From: Cylindrodendrum hubeiense
Taxonomy: Eukaryota > Ascomycota > Sordariomycetes > Hypocreales > Nectriaceae
Direction: 5' to 3'
Assembly (NCBI GenBank): GCA_014621425.1
Contig: JAANBB010000181.1
Coordinates: 1-64,000 of the forward strand
DNA: 64,000 nucleotides
The notes under the pieces were generated by a model. The model worked only from the letters and a program-made list of their open reading frames with translations. It was not told where the DNA came from and did not search any database. Position 1 is the stretch's first letter. Each line of letters begins with the position of its first letter. The position numbers and the translations under genes are program-made. Below are positions 43,899 through 55,575 of this stretch, in pieces.

Positions 43899-45513
43899 AT
43901 GGATTTTCCACGTGACATAAATGACAGCACATCACTGGAGCAAGGTACTATCCCCCCTGTCGATCGTCAATCACGCCGCCGACCCGGTCGTCCTCGGATG
44001 AAAAGCGATGTAACAATAGGAGCAGAAGATGGAACTGTAAGTCAAGGTTTCCATGTCCAACTTAGGCACTTAGTTGACATGGAAAGGGGCGGAAAGCCCG
44101 TTTGCGTTTAGCACAGCGATCATATCGGAGCCGGAAAGAGAATACCCTGGCTGCCGAAAAAGCCCGAGTCGTAGCGTTGGAGTCAACATTGAATCAAGTT
44201 ATCGGGTCATTCATGGAATTCCATGATTTCATGACCTCAAAAAGAGACTTGCCCCAGGACATGATGCTACGATTGAACAAGACGGTCACAGAAATCATGG
44301 CGATTTCACCGCAGGCACAAACGGAGCACCAAACATTGCCACCCATTCTAGTGCAGAAATCCGATCAAATATCGAAGACCAAGGAATCTATTGAGATGGA
44401 CCTAATCCACACAAGTTCACCAAATAATCGAAACCCCAGCCCCATTTCAAGCGGTGTGGACTTTACCTCTGCAGGCTTAACATCTGCGTGTGAGACGTGT
44501 TTAACTTTGCCTCAACAAGAGTTCCATTGGCCTGTTCAGAGACCTCGTGTTTCGCAATCGCTCCAAAGGCTTGCTTGAACCGAACTGTGGACATGCTACA
44601 GCCTCAAAACTTGTCCCCAAAATGTCTTTTTCCGGCCTTGCTCCTGCCCCTCACAACGCGGCAGTTTGACAGCTTTCTGGCTTGGACACTCAATCACATT
44701 ACTAGAAACGACAGGTATCACCTAATAGACTCCGAATACGACTACGGCGAATCTCGAGCTCTTCCAAATCTGCTGCGCGTTGTTGAGGGCAGTGCTGGTG
44801 CCCCAGCTCCGCGGTTACCGCCCCCACACCTACAACGCTTCCAGTTTGGTAGAACTAGGACAATACTTGTGACAAATATTCCGGATTTCCAAGGAGAGTG
44901 GCTTGAGGCCATGGATGTTGAAGAGTACCTTGAAGAACGAGGAATCTTTGTCAGGGAAACCCAACAATCCGACCTTCTCATCTTGTCCGTGTCAACTCCT
45001 AGCACTGTCTCGACTATCCACGATGGATCAGACACGCTTTATCACCACAACCTCACGAATTCGGGAAGTCAGCTTGAAGAAAATGGCGTGTCAGCCGGAG
45101 ATGGGGTGACGTCGCTGGGTCATCTTTCTGCGATTGAGCAGCACCAGAAAGACGGTGAAATGCATTCACAGTTGACTCATCAAGCTGATCCATTGAACCA
45201 TGATTTGACAATTTTCGGGCGTATCAATGAAGGTATTCAACGTGTTCCTTCTGGAATTTGGACTTTTGAACCCTCGCCTCAACATTGGGTCGAGGGCAAC
45301 TTAAAAGATAGCAGTGATCTAGGCTCAAATCGCCGGGTAATGTCAACAGAGCCGGCGAGCTGTAGCGCAAGCATAACAATTTCTATTGAGAAATTAATCA
45401 AGGCCCTAGCAGCCAGTGCTATTTGCCTGGGGCCAGCTCCTGGTATTAGGAAAGCAGATGTTGACAGGGCCATTAAGAGTTCAATTATCAGTACCCAAGG
45501 CACCGCAATGTGA
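43899..45513 (+). CDS. bZIP transcription factor (gene model uncertain: third exon or frameshift)
   Basis: Exon 1 (43899-44036) carries a Pro/Arg-rich RRRPGRPRMKSD. Exon 2, from 44087 after a 50-bp intron, gives the basic region RLRLAQRSYRSRKENTLAAE and a leucine-zipper-like stretch ARVVALESTLNQVIGSF. The C-terminal part continues in another frame from about 44540 with ETSCFAIAPKACLNRTVDM to TGA at 45513. One way to connect them is an 86-bp intron 44454-44539 (GTGTGG...TTCAG), giving 492 residues. The other is a one-base loss near 44539, because HWPVQ followed by ETSCFA would continue naturally across it. If neither holds, the protein ends at 44578. It is a nuclear DNA-binding protein by family, divergent from the AKR gene and its possible regulator. 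Confidence 0.7.
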
Positions 45514-45869
45514 GAAATGAAATATAATTTACCTTGATCAAATCGACCTCCAAGCCTGAAGTGAATTTTTCTGTCAACAAGTCACGCAATCTCGCACAAT
45601 GGTCCGGCTACCAAAGGCCAGGTTCCTAACTGGCGTATATAGCTTTAATAACCCTAACTCATGGGGTGAGAAGCTGTGTTACGTTTTCGGCCTGGATGGC
45701 AATCGCCATCAATCCAGATTTTTAATCACGGCAATGAATATTTTGACGGTTAATCTGCCTTAGACGCAAGCCAGGTCTTCGAATTTGTGTTAATTGTACT
45801 CTACGCAGGAACCCCAAGCTCATCAATCCACCATCAACCTGCAGCAATGCTGCCCTTCCCATTCTCTCG
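45514..45869. other. Spacer between convergent bZIP and phosphatase genes
   Basis: About 350 bp with no gene seen. Confidence 0.5.
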
Positions 45870-46839
45870 CTAATCATCCAGTGGTGGAAGCGCCAGACCA
45901 ACAGAGAACGCAGGCTCGTTAATATTCTTGTTCTTGTAGCTAGTATGCCAGTCAGTTTTATTCGTTGCTGCTTCCAATAAATCTGGTACGAACCTAAGAA
46001 TTCCGATAGCCCCAGGCTCAAGCATCATCTCCAGTGGCGTGTGGAGGGGATACCCCAACCATCTCTTCACAAATGCTCGAAGAATATGGCCATGAGCAAC
46101 CTTGTCATGAACAGTTAGAATTTGCAAAATTGAGCGTTTAATATTAATCCACTTCGGTCCTTACCAGGGCAACATCAGCATTTGCTTCGCCATTCATGCA
46201 GGGTCGCTGGACGTCACGGATTTGAGAAATCAATCTGTCCAATCTGTCGGAAACCTCCTGCGCTGACCTGTGAAGTAGTCAGCTCTATCCAAATCCGGAA
46301 TGCCCTTCAGGCGATTGTGGGTCAATACTTACTCGCCACCCTCACATCCATCTCTCCAGATGTTCCATGGTGTCTCCTTGTCCAATCCTCTGTCCTTTCT
46401 CTTTGCCTTGATCTCATCTGTCTTCAGGCCCTCATAATCACCGTAATGCCACTCGGCAATATCTTCTGTGAGACTGACTTTGTCGGAGTCGATAGTAGCG
46501 GTGCCAGAGCTGTTACTGTCTGCGCCGAACAGAATTTGAAAGGTCTGTTGTGCTCGCTTCCGGGGACTAACCCAGACGCGGGCTACTGTAGCTGGATCAA
46601 GTAGCCTGCGGCGACCGACCAGCTGTCTTGCGGTGCTTGAGACTTGGTTCACTCCATTGGGGGTCAGTTCGATGTCGGTCCTTCCAGTGTAGCGACCGTT
46701 TTTGGCCCACTCCGTTTCTCCTGCGATAGTGTCAATATTTGTACTAAAAGGCCAGGCGGAGCGCCCGGCATCAAACTAGCGGACACTCACCATGGCGAGC
46801 GATAAAGACACGAGGCGTGGTTGCATTCGCATCTGACAT
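45870..46839 (-). CDS. Histidine phosphatase (phosphoglycerate-mutase-like) family protein
   Basis: Four exons (46839-46791, 46720-46333, 46267-46165, 46100-45870) give 256 residues. The first intron splits the RHG motif; joining gives VFIARHGETEWAKNGRYTGR, the catalytic N-terminus. Further family features are VSPRKRAQQTF (Arg pocket), EWHYGDYEGLKTDEI (acid residue) and LVAHGHILRAFVKRWLG (second His). The build is close to yeast YOR283W and sedoheptulose bisphosphatase-like fungal proteins. It should be a cytosolic phosphatase for sugar phosphates or similar small molecules. Both catalytic His and the Glu are present, so it is likely active. Confidence 0.9.
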
Positions 46840-47084
46840 TGTAGCGATTATTTCTGCGGAGGCAAGAATTGTTCGAGTTAAGGGAGACGAAGTCGAGGGA
46901 TATTTTGTCAACATCAGGCAATCAGTGGAGGGGTACCCCGCCCCACGTTGCGGCCGTTAGCGTTCGTAAACCTTGAATCCGTAAAGTTATCACCCAAGCA
47001 TTTCCAGAATTAATCATACAACACATAAGCATTATTCATCCAATTGTGTATTAAGTATCTTTCTATTTAGGTAGCCTCTTTCGA

Positions 47085-49636
47085 CTAAATCGAGTCCGTC
47101 TCGTAGTACAGATCATCGGGCGAGTAGGGGAACTTGCGGACCACCACATCACCCTTATACTCCCACAAGTCAACAAAAGCTGGTTCATAGTCCAGCTTAC
47201 AAGTGCCGTCGTAAGCGCCGAAATGAATGACATCCGTAGCATCTCCATCTTCGTAGTTGATTCGCACCATATTCACCGTTTCGACGTTGGCGCCGACGGT
47301 GAAATAGTTGGTTGGCATGAACTGGATTCCAGAATGCGCAGTCGTAAATACAGTTGTGGGGAGATCTCCCTGTGAAAGTTGTTAGAATGAGTCTCGAAAA
47401 ATAATTCCCCCAGAATCTTAATTTTAGGGACTCGATACGTACAGTATGGGGGACGTGGTGCATGCCCAGGTTAAGCCAAAGAACCAGATCCGTCTGGTTT
47501 AGACTCTCGCTGTCAAAGAATTTGGAAAAGTCGACTGGTGGGTTCTCTGTGTCTTGGTTGTTGTAGGTATGTGTGCTTCTAGGTTCTGTATCCTTTCGCC
47601 TAGATACCATAATGTCGTGCTCAGCCCACTTGGCACTGTTCTTGAGGACGGTCGAGTTCTGAACTGTCAGATGCGCCGAACCTGTGTAGGGCAGAATGCG
47701 ATAGCCTCGGTGCTCGCCATACTTGTTGTTTTTGTCCTGGTTCACAACAAAGACCTGCTTCTGGTTGTTGAAGCCCCAGTTGAACTGCCCTTCATCTTCA
47801 TTCTCGACATAAGATCGGTTCAGCTTCATCGTGTTGAAAACCTTGCCCTTGGACCAGGGGTATGTGGTCGTGTGAGGAACTTGCTCCATGAGTTGGACAG
47901 TGTTCTCCGTGCCGAGGATATCAAAATCAGCCTTGAAGTTGAGCACATGGTCATGCATTGATCCAGAAAGCTGATCGTGAATATGAAATCCGTAGTCGTG
48001 ATTCTTGGCGAAAAATGCAGCTTGGATGTAACCAGAAGCGCGAACCTCAACTGCAATCGAACCATCCATGAAGAAGCTGTAACTAAACATGTAGTCGTAG
48101 TTTCCGACTGTTGACACTGAACGAACAGTGAAATACACATTCTTTGTGGCCGTCACATATTCTGCTGAACTGTGTCGAGCCATTGGGTGGTCTGCATCGA
48201 ACTCGAACATACAAATGCTGTTCAAATGCGTGTGTGTTGTCTCAGAAACGTAGAAGCTCGAGTTGAGATATGTTGCGTATGAAGGGCAGTCATATCCCTT
48301 GAGAAGTTCGAATGCGAAAGGACCAAATCCATAGTAGGTATCCAGGTATGCAGTGTGAGACTGTGTCGGGTCACTTCCAGCGTAGTGGGCCAGAGCTTCC
48401 TGGAGGCCCAGCTCGTAGAGAACTCGCTGGCCTTTGTGCCGGATGTCATAGAGTGCCATTCCACTATCACGGTCGAATCCGATGTAGAAGCTCCATCCCA
48501 TCCACTCTACATACTTCCTTTCGGCATCAACAGAATATCTGGCGCCTTGAGGAGCAGTGGCAACCGGAGGAGCCATGGTGTCCAGGGGAGGGATGGTTCC
48601 CTGCTGGTCTGTCTCGGCCCAAGGCCCATCCCAGTTTCCATCAAGTTTCTCAACCTTTCCGCTCCAGTATGCAGTACGGAATTCTTTGGTTGTTTCATAG
48701 AAAATTCCATTGTAGTACCATCCTTGAACGGTCCACTTGGAAGTGTCGCGACCACTGACATCAGACATGAAGAAAAGGCCCATGGGCATCATGGAGCCCA
48801 CGTCAAAAATGGTCGATGGATTGCTCCAAAAAGTGTCCCATCGTAGGATTTGGTCATCTTCTTGGTAGACCGGATCGATGCCCCAGATTGACAGGGTATC
48901 ATTATCCAGACCAAGAGCGGTGGCGTTCCAAAGATCCAGAGTAATGTCAGAAATTGTGGCACTCACTTTGAACAACCATTCGTCATAGAGGGCATCCTCA
49001 TTCGCATCCAAGTTTCGAACCTTGCCCTCTGTCTTGCGAGTGTAAGGATATTCAAGCGGTGTCCAGTAAGTGGTGCCATTAGCAGCTGGCAGAGGGCCAA
49101 CAAGAATGTCTTGGTAGTAAGGATCCTCATCTGCCTGGTGGGAGATGACTGCATGGGCATAACGGGCTGGTAGTGATCCAGACTCGTCAACATATGACAG
49201 TGCATCAGTCTTGTTAGGCTTCATAAGTTCAACTAGGAGACTATGTTTGGGTTAGCTACAGGACTCGTGACTCGGCTCAAAGGTCTCACAGGGTATTGTC
49301 CCAGCTTCCTGCATCCTCGGAAACAGTAAGGTTGAGCTCTGGCTGAGCAAACATCCATTCAACAACACCCACAGCTTCTTGCTCAGTCAATCCGGCCCAA
49401 ATATTCTCCTTGGGTGCATCGATATCGAGGGCAGACTTCACGATACAGTCATCGCGCACCTTCTGTCCTCTTTTCTCAATGCTAGCCCCAAACAGCTTTC
49501 GACCGTGGCCTTTCGTTCGCTGCTGAACCCATGGCGTTTTTGGTAGTCCAACAGCAGATGGTACCAAGGTGCCGAAAATGAGAAAGACTGCTGTAAGCAG
49601 CTTCATTGAACTCATTGTCATTGTCACCGGCCTCAT
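47085..49636 (-). CDS. Secreted copper amine oxidase (primary amine oxidase)
   Basis: Three exons (49636-49290, 49240-47443, 47369-47085) with introns of 49 and 73 bp give about 809 residues. The start is chosen at MRPVTMTMSSMKLLTAVFL; later in-frame ATGs would still keep the signal peptide ending near PSAVG. The topaquinone precursor Tyr lies in TVGNYDYMF (NY-D/E motif), the catalytic base Asp in AYLDTYYGFG, and copper-site His in GFHIHDQ and the C-terminal part. The joins restore SWDNTLLLVELMKPN and HHVPHTGDLPTTV. The enzyme oxidises primary amines to aldehydes with release of ammonia and hydrogen peroxide, here outside the cell or in the secretory route. Several N-x-S/T sites fit a glycoprotein. 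Confidence 0.93.
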
Positions 49637-52254
49637 TGCTAAATAAGCAGTATTGGTTGTGAAGGTGGTGGGAACAATTATGCATAATACCAAGGTAAAT
49701 GGAATAGCATTGCGTCTTATACCCGGATCTGTCCGTGGGCAATTTCTGGGTCGGAGAGCTCGGGTTTCGTCAAGGTCAGATACAAAGCTAGAGTATTCCG
49801 ACAAAAGGCCCGGAAACTTTGGTAATCGAGAAGTCCAATAGTCGTTTCTTGGCAAGAATACACGAATAGCCGGTTCCGGGTACGAGATAAGGGCGTCAAG
49901 GGCGTCTCACGACCTCAATGGAGGATGGAAGAGTCGATGCAGCGTGGGCATGGTCACTTCCAGCCTCCTGGTTGGTGTGAAAGCCGGATATCTTGGATTA
50001 CGACTGAACCAAGCTGCAGGGTGGGACCTTCGTTGGCCGTTGGTTACCCGATCCATGGGTGAAATGTCGGCAACGAGTCGTGAGAGATCGATTCGTGGTT
50101 GCATCCAGATAAGAAATGCGGCAGGGGTATTCATTCCGAATGGAATGAAATCGAGTGTTTGTAGATGTGCAGTCTCCCAAGCCCTACCGGTTTTGACACA
50201 GAAGAATGTACCATTATCTCGAAATTTCGCCCTCGCCATTCGTGATGCGTTTCATGGATGATCTGTTTCGAAACATTGAGGCTTGAGTCTAAATGCTGCA
50301 ATTACTCGTCAGTTCTACAGCTCCTTCGGCTGAGATGTGACGTGAACCTACCTACGCTAGTTCCCCGCCAACGACCCGGCGCAGTGGAGTGGTGAACACC
50401 TTATCTGTGACAACCTTGTCGGCTCCGGATCTGTGGGGCATGAGAAGCCCGACTTTCCCCACGCACGTTATCTTCCCCTCATTTGTTATCTCTCGGTAGG
50501 GTATCATGGCTCTTTCTAGAGATCGGGGAAGTAAGAATGAGAGCGGGAGAGAGAAGTAGACACCAGACTAACTTGAGCGATTTCTTCGAGTGCAGGCTGC
50601 CTCGGCTTTGATCCTCGAGCTGACGACAGCTTTGAGGTCCGGCAGGTTGAATTGAGGGGTCGCCCATTCTGACAGCCCCGGAGCTCCGTTGTCATCGAGA
50701 ATAAATGCGAGGATAACATCACAGATTTAGGCCCTGTTAGTACAAATCGCTGAGCTTATCTTGGGCTTGGTAGACCATTAGTGGAGTTGTAAATGATGAA
50801 CTTGGGCTTTCGGGGGCTGATACATGACGGGTCAGAGGCGAGATGTGGGTGCAACACAACAGTAAATGAAGCAAGGTGAAAATGGTGGCAAGAGAGAGCA
50901 TGTCAACCTTTATAAACAATATCCTCAGATATAGCTGGACCCTCCCCAAGTTCACAATATCCCGAGTGGCACTCTAGCCCAGCCCAACTTTTGGACGTTG
51001 AGCAACTATTCGTTAATGTCACCCGAAGTAGCCGTTGTCTTGCAGGTTTGCGGGCGCACCAAGGTGTCACGATGGCCAAAACACCTTCCTACAGAGGACT
51101 TTGAGATATGAGATCGCCCAGTCCAGATCATAAATGTTCCAAATGCCAAGTGCTTGCAGAGGAATATCGGACATCATCCCAAATCATTTACTAGCTTCTA
51201 GCAATTACAAGGTGGTATACCGGGCGTCAGATATAATACCAGGATCTACACGGAGCGTCTTTGCATATGCCTTTGACAATGACAAGACGAGAACGGCCAA
51301 CCCCGTGACGTAGGCTCGATCCGGTGGTTTATGTCGCATCCAGCGGTATTAGACTTGATCTGGCGCTTGTGGCCGATATAGGGAGGTAGTATTGCAAGGA
51401 CTTTGCAATATTATTCACTAATACGTGGTATCGTGTCTTTGTATCATATGCATTTGCGGCCTAGTTATGTATTTTCGTCACAAATATCACGATGTCGCTG
51501 TGCCAGGCTGCCAATGGGTCTAGTTCGCTAGGCAAACACCAGTCACAAGGGACAGTCACTCCCACATTTTGGTTCATCGGATACAGATTGAGTTCCAAGA
51601 GGCGTCCAAGAAAACTACAGCGAGGACGGGGTGCTGGGATTGTTTTACCGTCATCTTTCTTGTCATTCAACCAGTCGGGGCTCGATTCATGTTAGCACTT
51701 CGTAACTCTACGTTGAAAGGTCGTGCGCCTAGATTTGGACATCCATATGGCTATTCCGTGTGATCTCCGAAGCAGACACGTCAGGTGCATCATCACATTC
51801 GATTGTATTCCAAACAACCTTCGCTCCAAGGGTCATTCTCTACCATCCTCATGTCTTATCGTTGACGCGATTGCTTACCCTACAGTAAGAATCCCGTCAC
51901 AGCGGAAACAATTTCCTGCAATTAATTCCATTGCCCAACGTCCATGTGATGCAGGATGGCATAATCACTGCTGATGGAGGGTGAGATGATGAAACCTCGC
52001 GGATTGGTGTCAGAGAGGATGGGGGACACGGGGGAGTATGGGCGAACTTTAGTCGGTGACATATCGGGTATTGTTAAGCGATCTGAATCAATCTCGCCTG
52101 CCAGTACGTTTGTATACCCCACATGATGATGATGATGACGAAGAGACGGGTAAATGGAGGTGACGCAATGTTTCTCACGGTCTCACCAACACAAAAGCCC
52201 GGTAAGTGCCTCGCTTTCAAGGCCACACGTCCGCCTCAACAGCTCCGTACTTCC
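49637..52254. other. 2.6-kb region without a supported gene
   Basis: All open frames are short and lack family patterns or convincing splice partners. It holds the amine oxidase promoter on its left side. A short ATGATGATGATGATG-like run lies near 52123-52138. A gene of several very small exons cannot be excluded by eye. Confidence 0.4.
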
Positions 52255-52268
52255 TCGGAGCGGCCCGA
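52255..52268. promoter_or_regulatory. UaY-type binding site upstream of xanA
   Basis: TCGG AGCGGC CCGA is an exact fit to TCGG-N6-CCGA, the site known for the purine-pathway activator UaY of Aspergillus nidulans. It lies about 370 bp before the xanA ATG. Confidence 0.65.
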
Positions 52269-52471
52269 AGACAGCACTCCCTCATCGGAGACGACCTATG
52301 AACTATCCGGAGTAGAACGCGTTTTGATAAGCCCCAGCCAATTGTCGTTGAGTCAATTGCTGGCGTAAGTTAGGGCGCCATCTTACTGATAACAAGTCGG
52401 CGATCGGCTAGCTGCGTGGATTCGGCGCATCTGATTGGTTCGCGGGCCACAACCGTCATAGATAGCGGTTG

Positions 52472-52485
52472 TCGGCGCCCTCCGT
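52472..52485. promoter_or_regulatory. Near-match UaY-type site
   Basis: TCGG CGCCCT CCGT matches the UaY pattern at seven of eight fixed bases, about 155 bp before the xanA ATG. A GATAG core, a possible GATA-factor (AreA) site, lies close by near 52460. Confidence 0.4.
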
Positions 52486-52638
52486 CCCGATTTGTGCAAC
52501 ACTGGCATCTCCAACTTAAATAGATAGCAATTCCCCAGCTCGAATTCCCTTTTCTCCCACTCAATCCAGCACTACGGTTGATCAATACCCAACTCCCAAA
52601 AACACACTCAATCACCAACGACCTGCAAAATCTGCCCC

Positions 52639-53908
52639 ATGTCTTCCAAAGTAACCGTCCAGCGGATCCCTTCTCCGGAGGGATCCAACATCGACTTTGG
52701 AGCCGTTGTTTCCAACATTGACATTGAGAACCTCACCGGTAAGATATAGTGTGCCCTGCAATGTGCTTTGTTGAAATGCTACAATTCTTGGGAGAATACC
52801 CGTGCAATCGGTAACCTCCTATGGTAAGGTCACTTGAACTTCCGCTGTCCTGATCACAAACTAACATGGCTCAGATGCCGATTTTGACGTAATCCGTGAC
52901 GCCCTCTTCAACCACCAAGTTCTTGTTTTCAAGAACCAGGGCCATGCCTCCCCCAAGGCGCAGTACGAGATCACCCAGAAGTTTGATCCCGAGGCTGGCG
53001 GCGCATACGGCCACGGCAAGACTCTGGATGCGAAGCGCTCCATTCTGCACCCAGACCTGAAGACCATCCCCCACCAGCCTCAGGTCCAGGTCATCGGAAA
53101 CGGCTTTGTGGAGGAGTATGAGGGTCTGAAGAACATCCGGCTCCGCCACCCTCACCACCGCACTTTCCATGCGACCACGATTCCCGATGAGAAGGACCTC
53201 GACTTCACCCGATTCTACCGATGGCACATTGACGCCGCTCTGTATGGCCTTGCCCCACCAGTCGTGACCTCTCTGCTTGCAGTCAAGGTTCCTGGTGGTC
53301 GCAAGCAAACCCTCGTCTACGATGACAACTCTGGCGAGGAGATGACTGTTCCTCTCGGCACCACGGCCTTTGTCTCTGGCTATGCCATGTACGACAGCCT
53401 CTCTCCTGAGGATCAGGAGTTTGTTCGCACCAGCAAAGTCGAGTACGCTCCTCATCCTTATGTCTGGATGAGCAGCGCCAAGTCCCGCTCGGATGGTCTG
53501 GGCCTTGTGTCCGAGGGCAAGGAAGTGTCACTTGACAGCTTGCCACCCATCGAAGAGGAGAAGATTCAGATCTTGCCCATGTGCTGGCGCAACCCAGTCA
53601 CTGGTCGCCTGGCTCTGCAGGTCCATCCCTCCGCCATCCGAAAGCTGCATCTCGCCGACGGCAATGTCATCGACGATCTTGAGAAGGTGCGCGAAATTGT
53701 CCACGACCTCCAGCGCCCGGGCATTGGACCCAAGATGGTCTACCCCCACGATTGGGAGCAGGGCGACTTTGTCATGTTCCACAACCGCGGCTTGATCCAC
53801 TCCGTGGTCGGGGCCTTTGCCGAGGATGAGGTTCGCCTTTTCCGCCAGTGCAACATTGCTGGCAGCAAACTCCCTGAGGGACCGATTCAGGTTGGTGTCA
53901 GCGCTTAA
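52639..53908 (+). CDS. xanA: 2-oxoglutarate-dependent xanthine dioxygenase
   Basis: Two exons (52639-52738 and 52875-53908) joined over a 136-bp intron (phase 1) give 377 residues. The start is MSSKVTVQRIPSPEGSNIDF and the join restores ENLTDADFDVIRDAL. The protein follows fungal XanA as I remember it almost throughout: FDPEAGGAYGHGKTLDAKRS, HPDLKTIPHQPQVQVIG and EYEGLKNIRLRHPHHRTFH. The iron-binding HxD lies in FYRWHIDAALYGLAPP and the distal His in MFHNRGLIHSVVGAF; VRLFRQCN carries the oxoglutarate Arg. XanA converts xanthine to uric acid with 2-oxoglutarate and oxygen, in the cytosol. A full UaY-type site and a weaker one lie upstream, as expected for a gene induced by purines. Confidence 0.9.
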
Positions 53909-54231
53909 ACTGTCTTGTAACTGGTCGGAGTAGGGTTGGACAACGGGCGCGTTTGCTTTTGGGATTTCCTGGTTAGAACTAGAATGTATCAACCTCTCCT
54001 TGACGAATGAATGTACTGCTTTAATGAATTGAAAATTGCAAACCAAAAAAATGAGTGCCTTTTGAACTGCGAATATATGTTGATGAATCAGCCTGGACGA
54101 TAAGAGACTGGGCTTGAGTAGAAAATGATGCCATTCTTGGTTGAATCAGGAAGCAGAAAGTGGTATTGTCCTCATTTTAAACGCCGTTACTCCAAATAAT
54201 ACAAGTATATCGTACAATCCTCCATGCAAGA
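53909..54231. other. Spacer between convergent xanA and unknown gene
   Basis: About 320 bp, AT-rich, no gene seen. Confidence 0.5.
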
Positions 54232-55079
54232 CTAATCTATGCATCGTACACCGTCGAGCGACGCAGCAACTTGCGAAACAGCCTCTCTGAACAAGAACTC
54301 GGCATATGCCAGATGGAACTTCCACATGAATTGAGTTTGGAGGGGTCTGTTGATTGTTGGGTTGCAGGTCATACTCTGGCTGTGGATCTGAATAGTCCTT
54401 TGGCCGGTAGCAGACGCTTCGTTGGATCGCACAATGGTAAATCGGTGAACCCCAGCAAAATGAGACTGATCGCTGCAGAATCCGAAATCGACATAGCTCT
54501 CAGTGGGCCGCTGTTGGCCTTTCGTGTCGCTCTTTGGTTCCACTCGCGCATCAATGACCTGGAATACTCCGAACAGCTCCGAATACAGAGGAGGTAATTG
54601 GTCCTCTGACAACAGCGTTGAGTGCCATATTTGGGGAAGGTCCTCTGGGGTCTTGATTTCTGTCCCAAGGTTAATTCTAGTCTGTTGACTTGAGTTGGAC
54701 TTGACTTACTTGAGAAATTCAGAAACCTAGGGCGGAAGATCTGTAGTGCGATTCTCTCTGGAGCGAGGACAAGACCGCCAAAAAAGCCCTTAGAAAATCT
54801 GGCCAGGATGACTTCGTCTGTGACGTTTTGGTGCTCTGCAGGGATTTCGAGAGTGATGAAGCGAGAGTCCTCCATCTGCGGATGTCGGTTTGCGTTTACA
54901 ATTTGGCTGACAGATATAGATTGTTGAAGAGTGTCGGGGATGCTCTCAAAGGTTGTGATTTTCTTTGGATCGATCACTCGGATCCGCCTATGCACAAAGT
55001 ATGCATAAGTGCCCCCAGCAGCGACAGCCGCAAACACAGATGATGTGAATATCTTGCCCGACAAACTTCGAAATGCCAT
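54232..55079 (-). CDS. Small protein of unknown function with N-terminal membrane segment
   Basis: Two exons (55079-54710 and 54659-54232) are joined over a 50-bp intron with GTAAGT donor and GGGACAG acceptor, giving 265 residues. The start is MAFRSLSGKIFTSSVFAAVA. This N-terminus has Arg/Ser residues and then a hydrophobic stretch (FAAVAAGGTYAYFV) before RRIRVIDPKK, which fits a mitochondrial or single-pass membrane anchor. The rest is soluble-looking, with SRFITLEIPAEHQNVTDEVI and FSKGFFGGLVLAPERIALQI. I do not recognise the family. The splice site choice is moderately sure: one alternative uses donor GTTTCT and acceptor ACTAG. Confidence 0.65.
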
Positions 55080-55575
55080 GTTGAAGAGCCTTGTCGATTA
55101 CCAATACAGAAATGGCCAAAAGACTTGAATGAGCGGAATGTCGTCTTTATGATTTTCAGGTGAGGCTGAAGCCCCGCCAGGTGACTCAGGGCAAACTTCC
55201 GATTCCACCCGCCTGCGCGGAGCGGCCGGAATGTGCGACCCCATGACCATCTCGTTTAAATAGTTGACCCGCCGCCCAGTTTTATAAAGGACTAGTTCAC
55301 GGAGCTGAAAAATGGTTTGCGAATTGGCATGCGTAATGGGTAATTAAGTGTAGTCATGAAGACGTACCAATTGCAGACACTCTATTGTGTTCATCAGCTT
55401 ACCGCGTGAAAGCCAACAACGCAAACATCATGAGCACTTGGAAAGGAATTATGTGTATATTACGTAGTACTAATAGAGTAAAGCTTACACTCGAACATGA
55501 ATCTCGCCGATGGGTTCTTCCTGGGAAGCGTCGTGTATGCCCGGCAATACAGGGCTATTTTGCAGTGTCGTTTCC
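55080..55575. other. Intergenic region before AIF-like gene
   Basis: About 500 bp with no gene; probably the promoter of the small unknown protein gene. Confidence 0.5.

Noticed and set aside
44490..44539. 50-bp intron GTGAGA...TTCAG in the bZIP gene
   Set aside because: It has the right length to correct the frame but creates a TAG stop at the junction.
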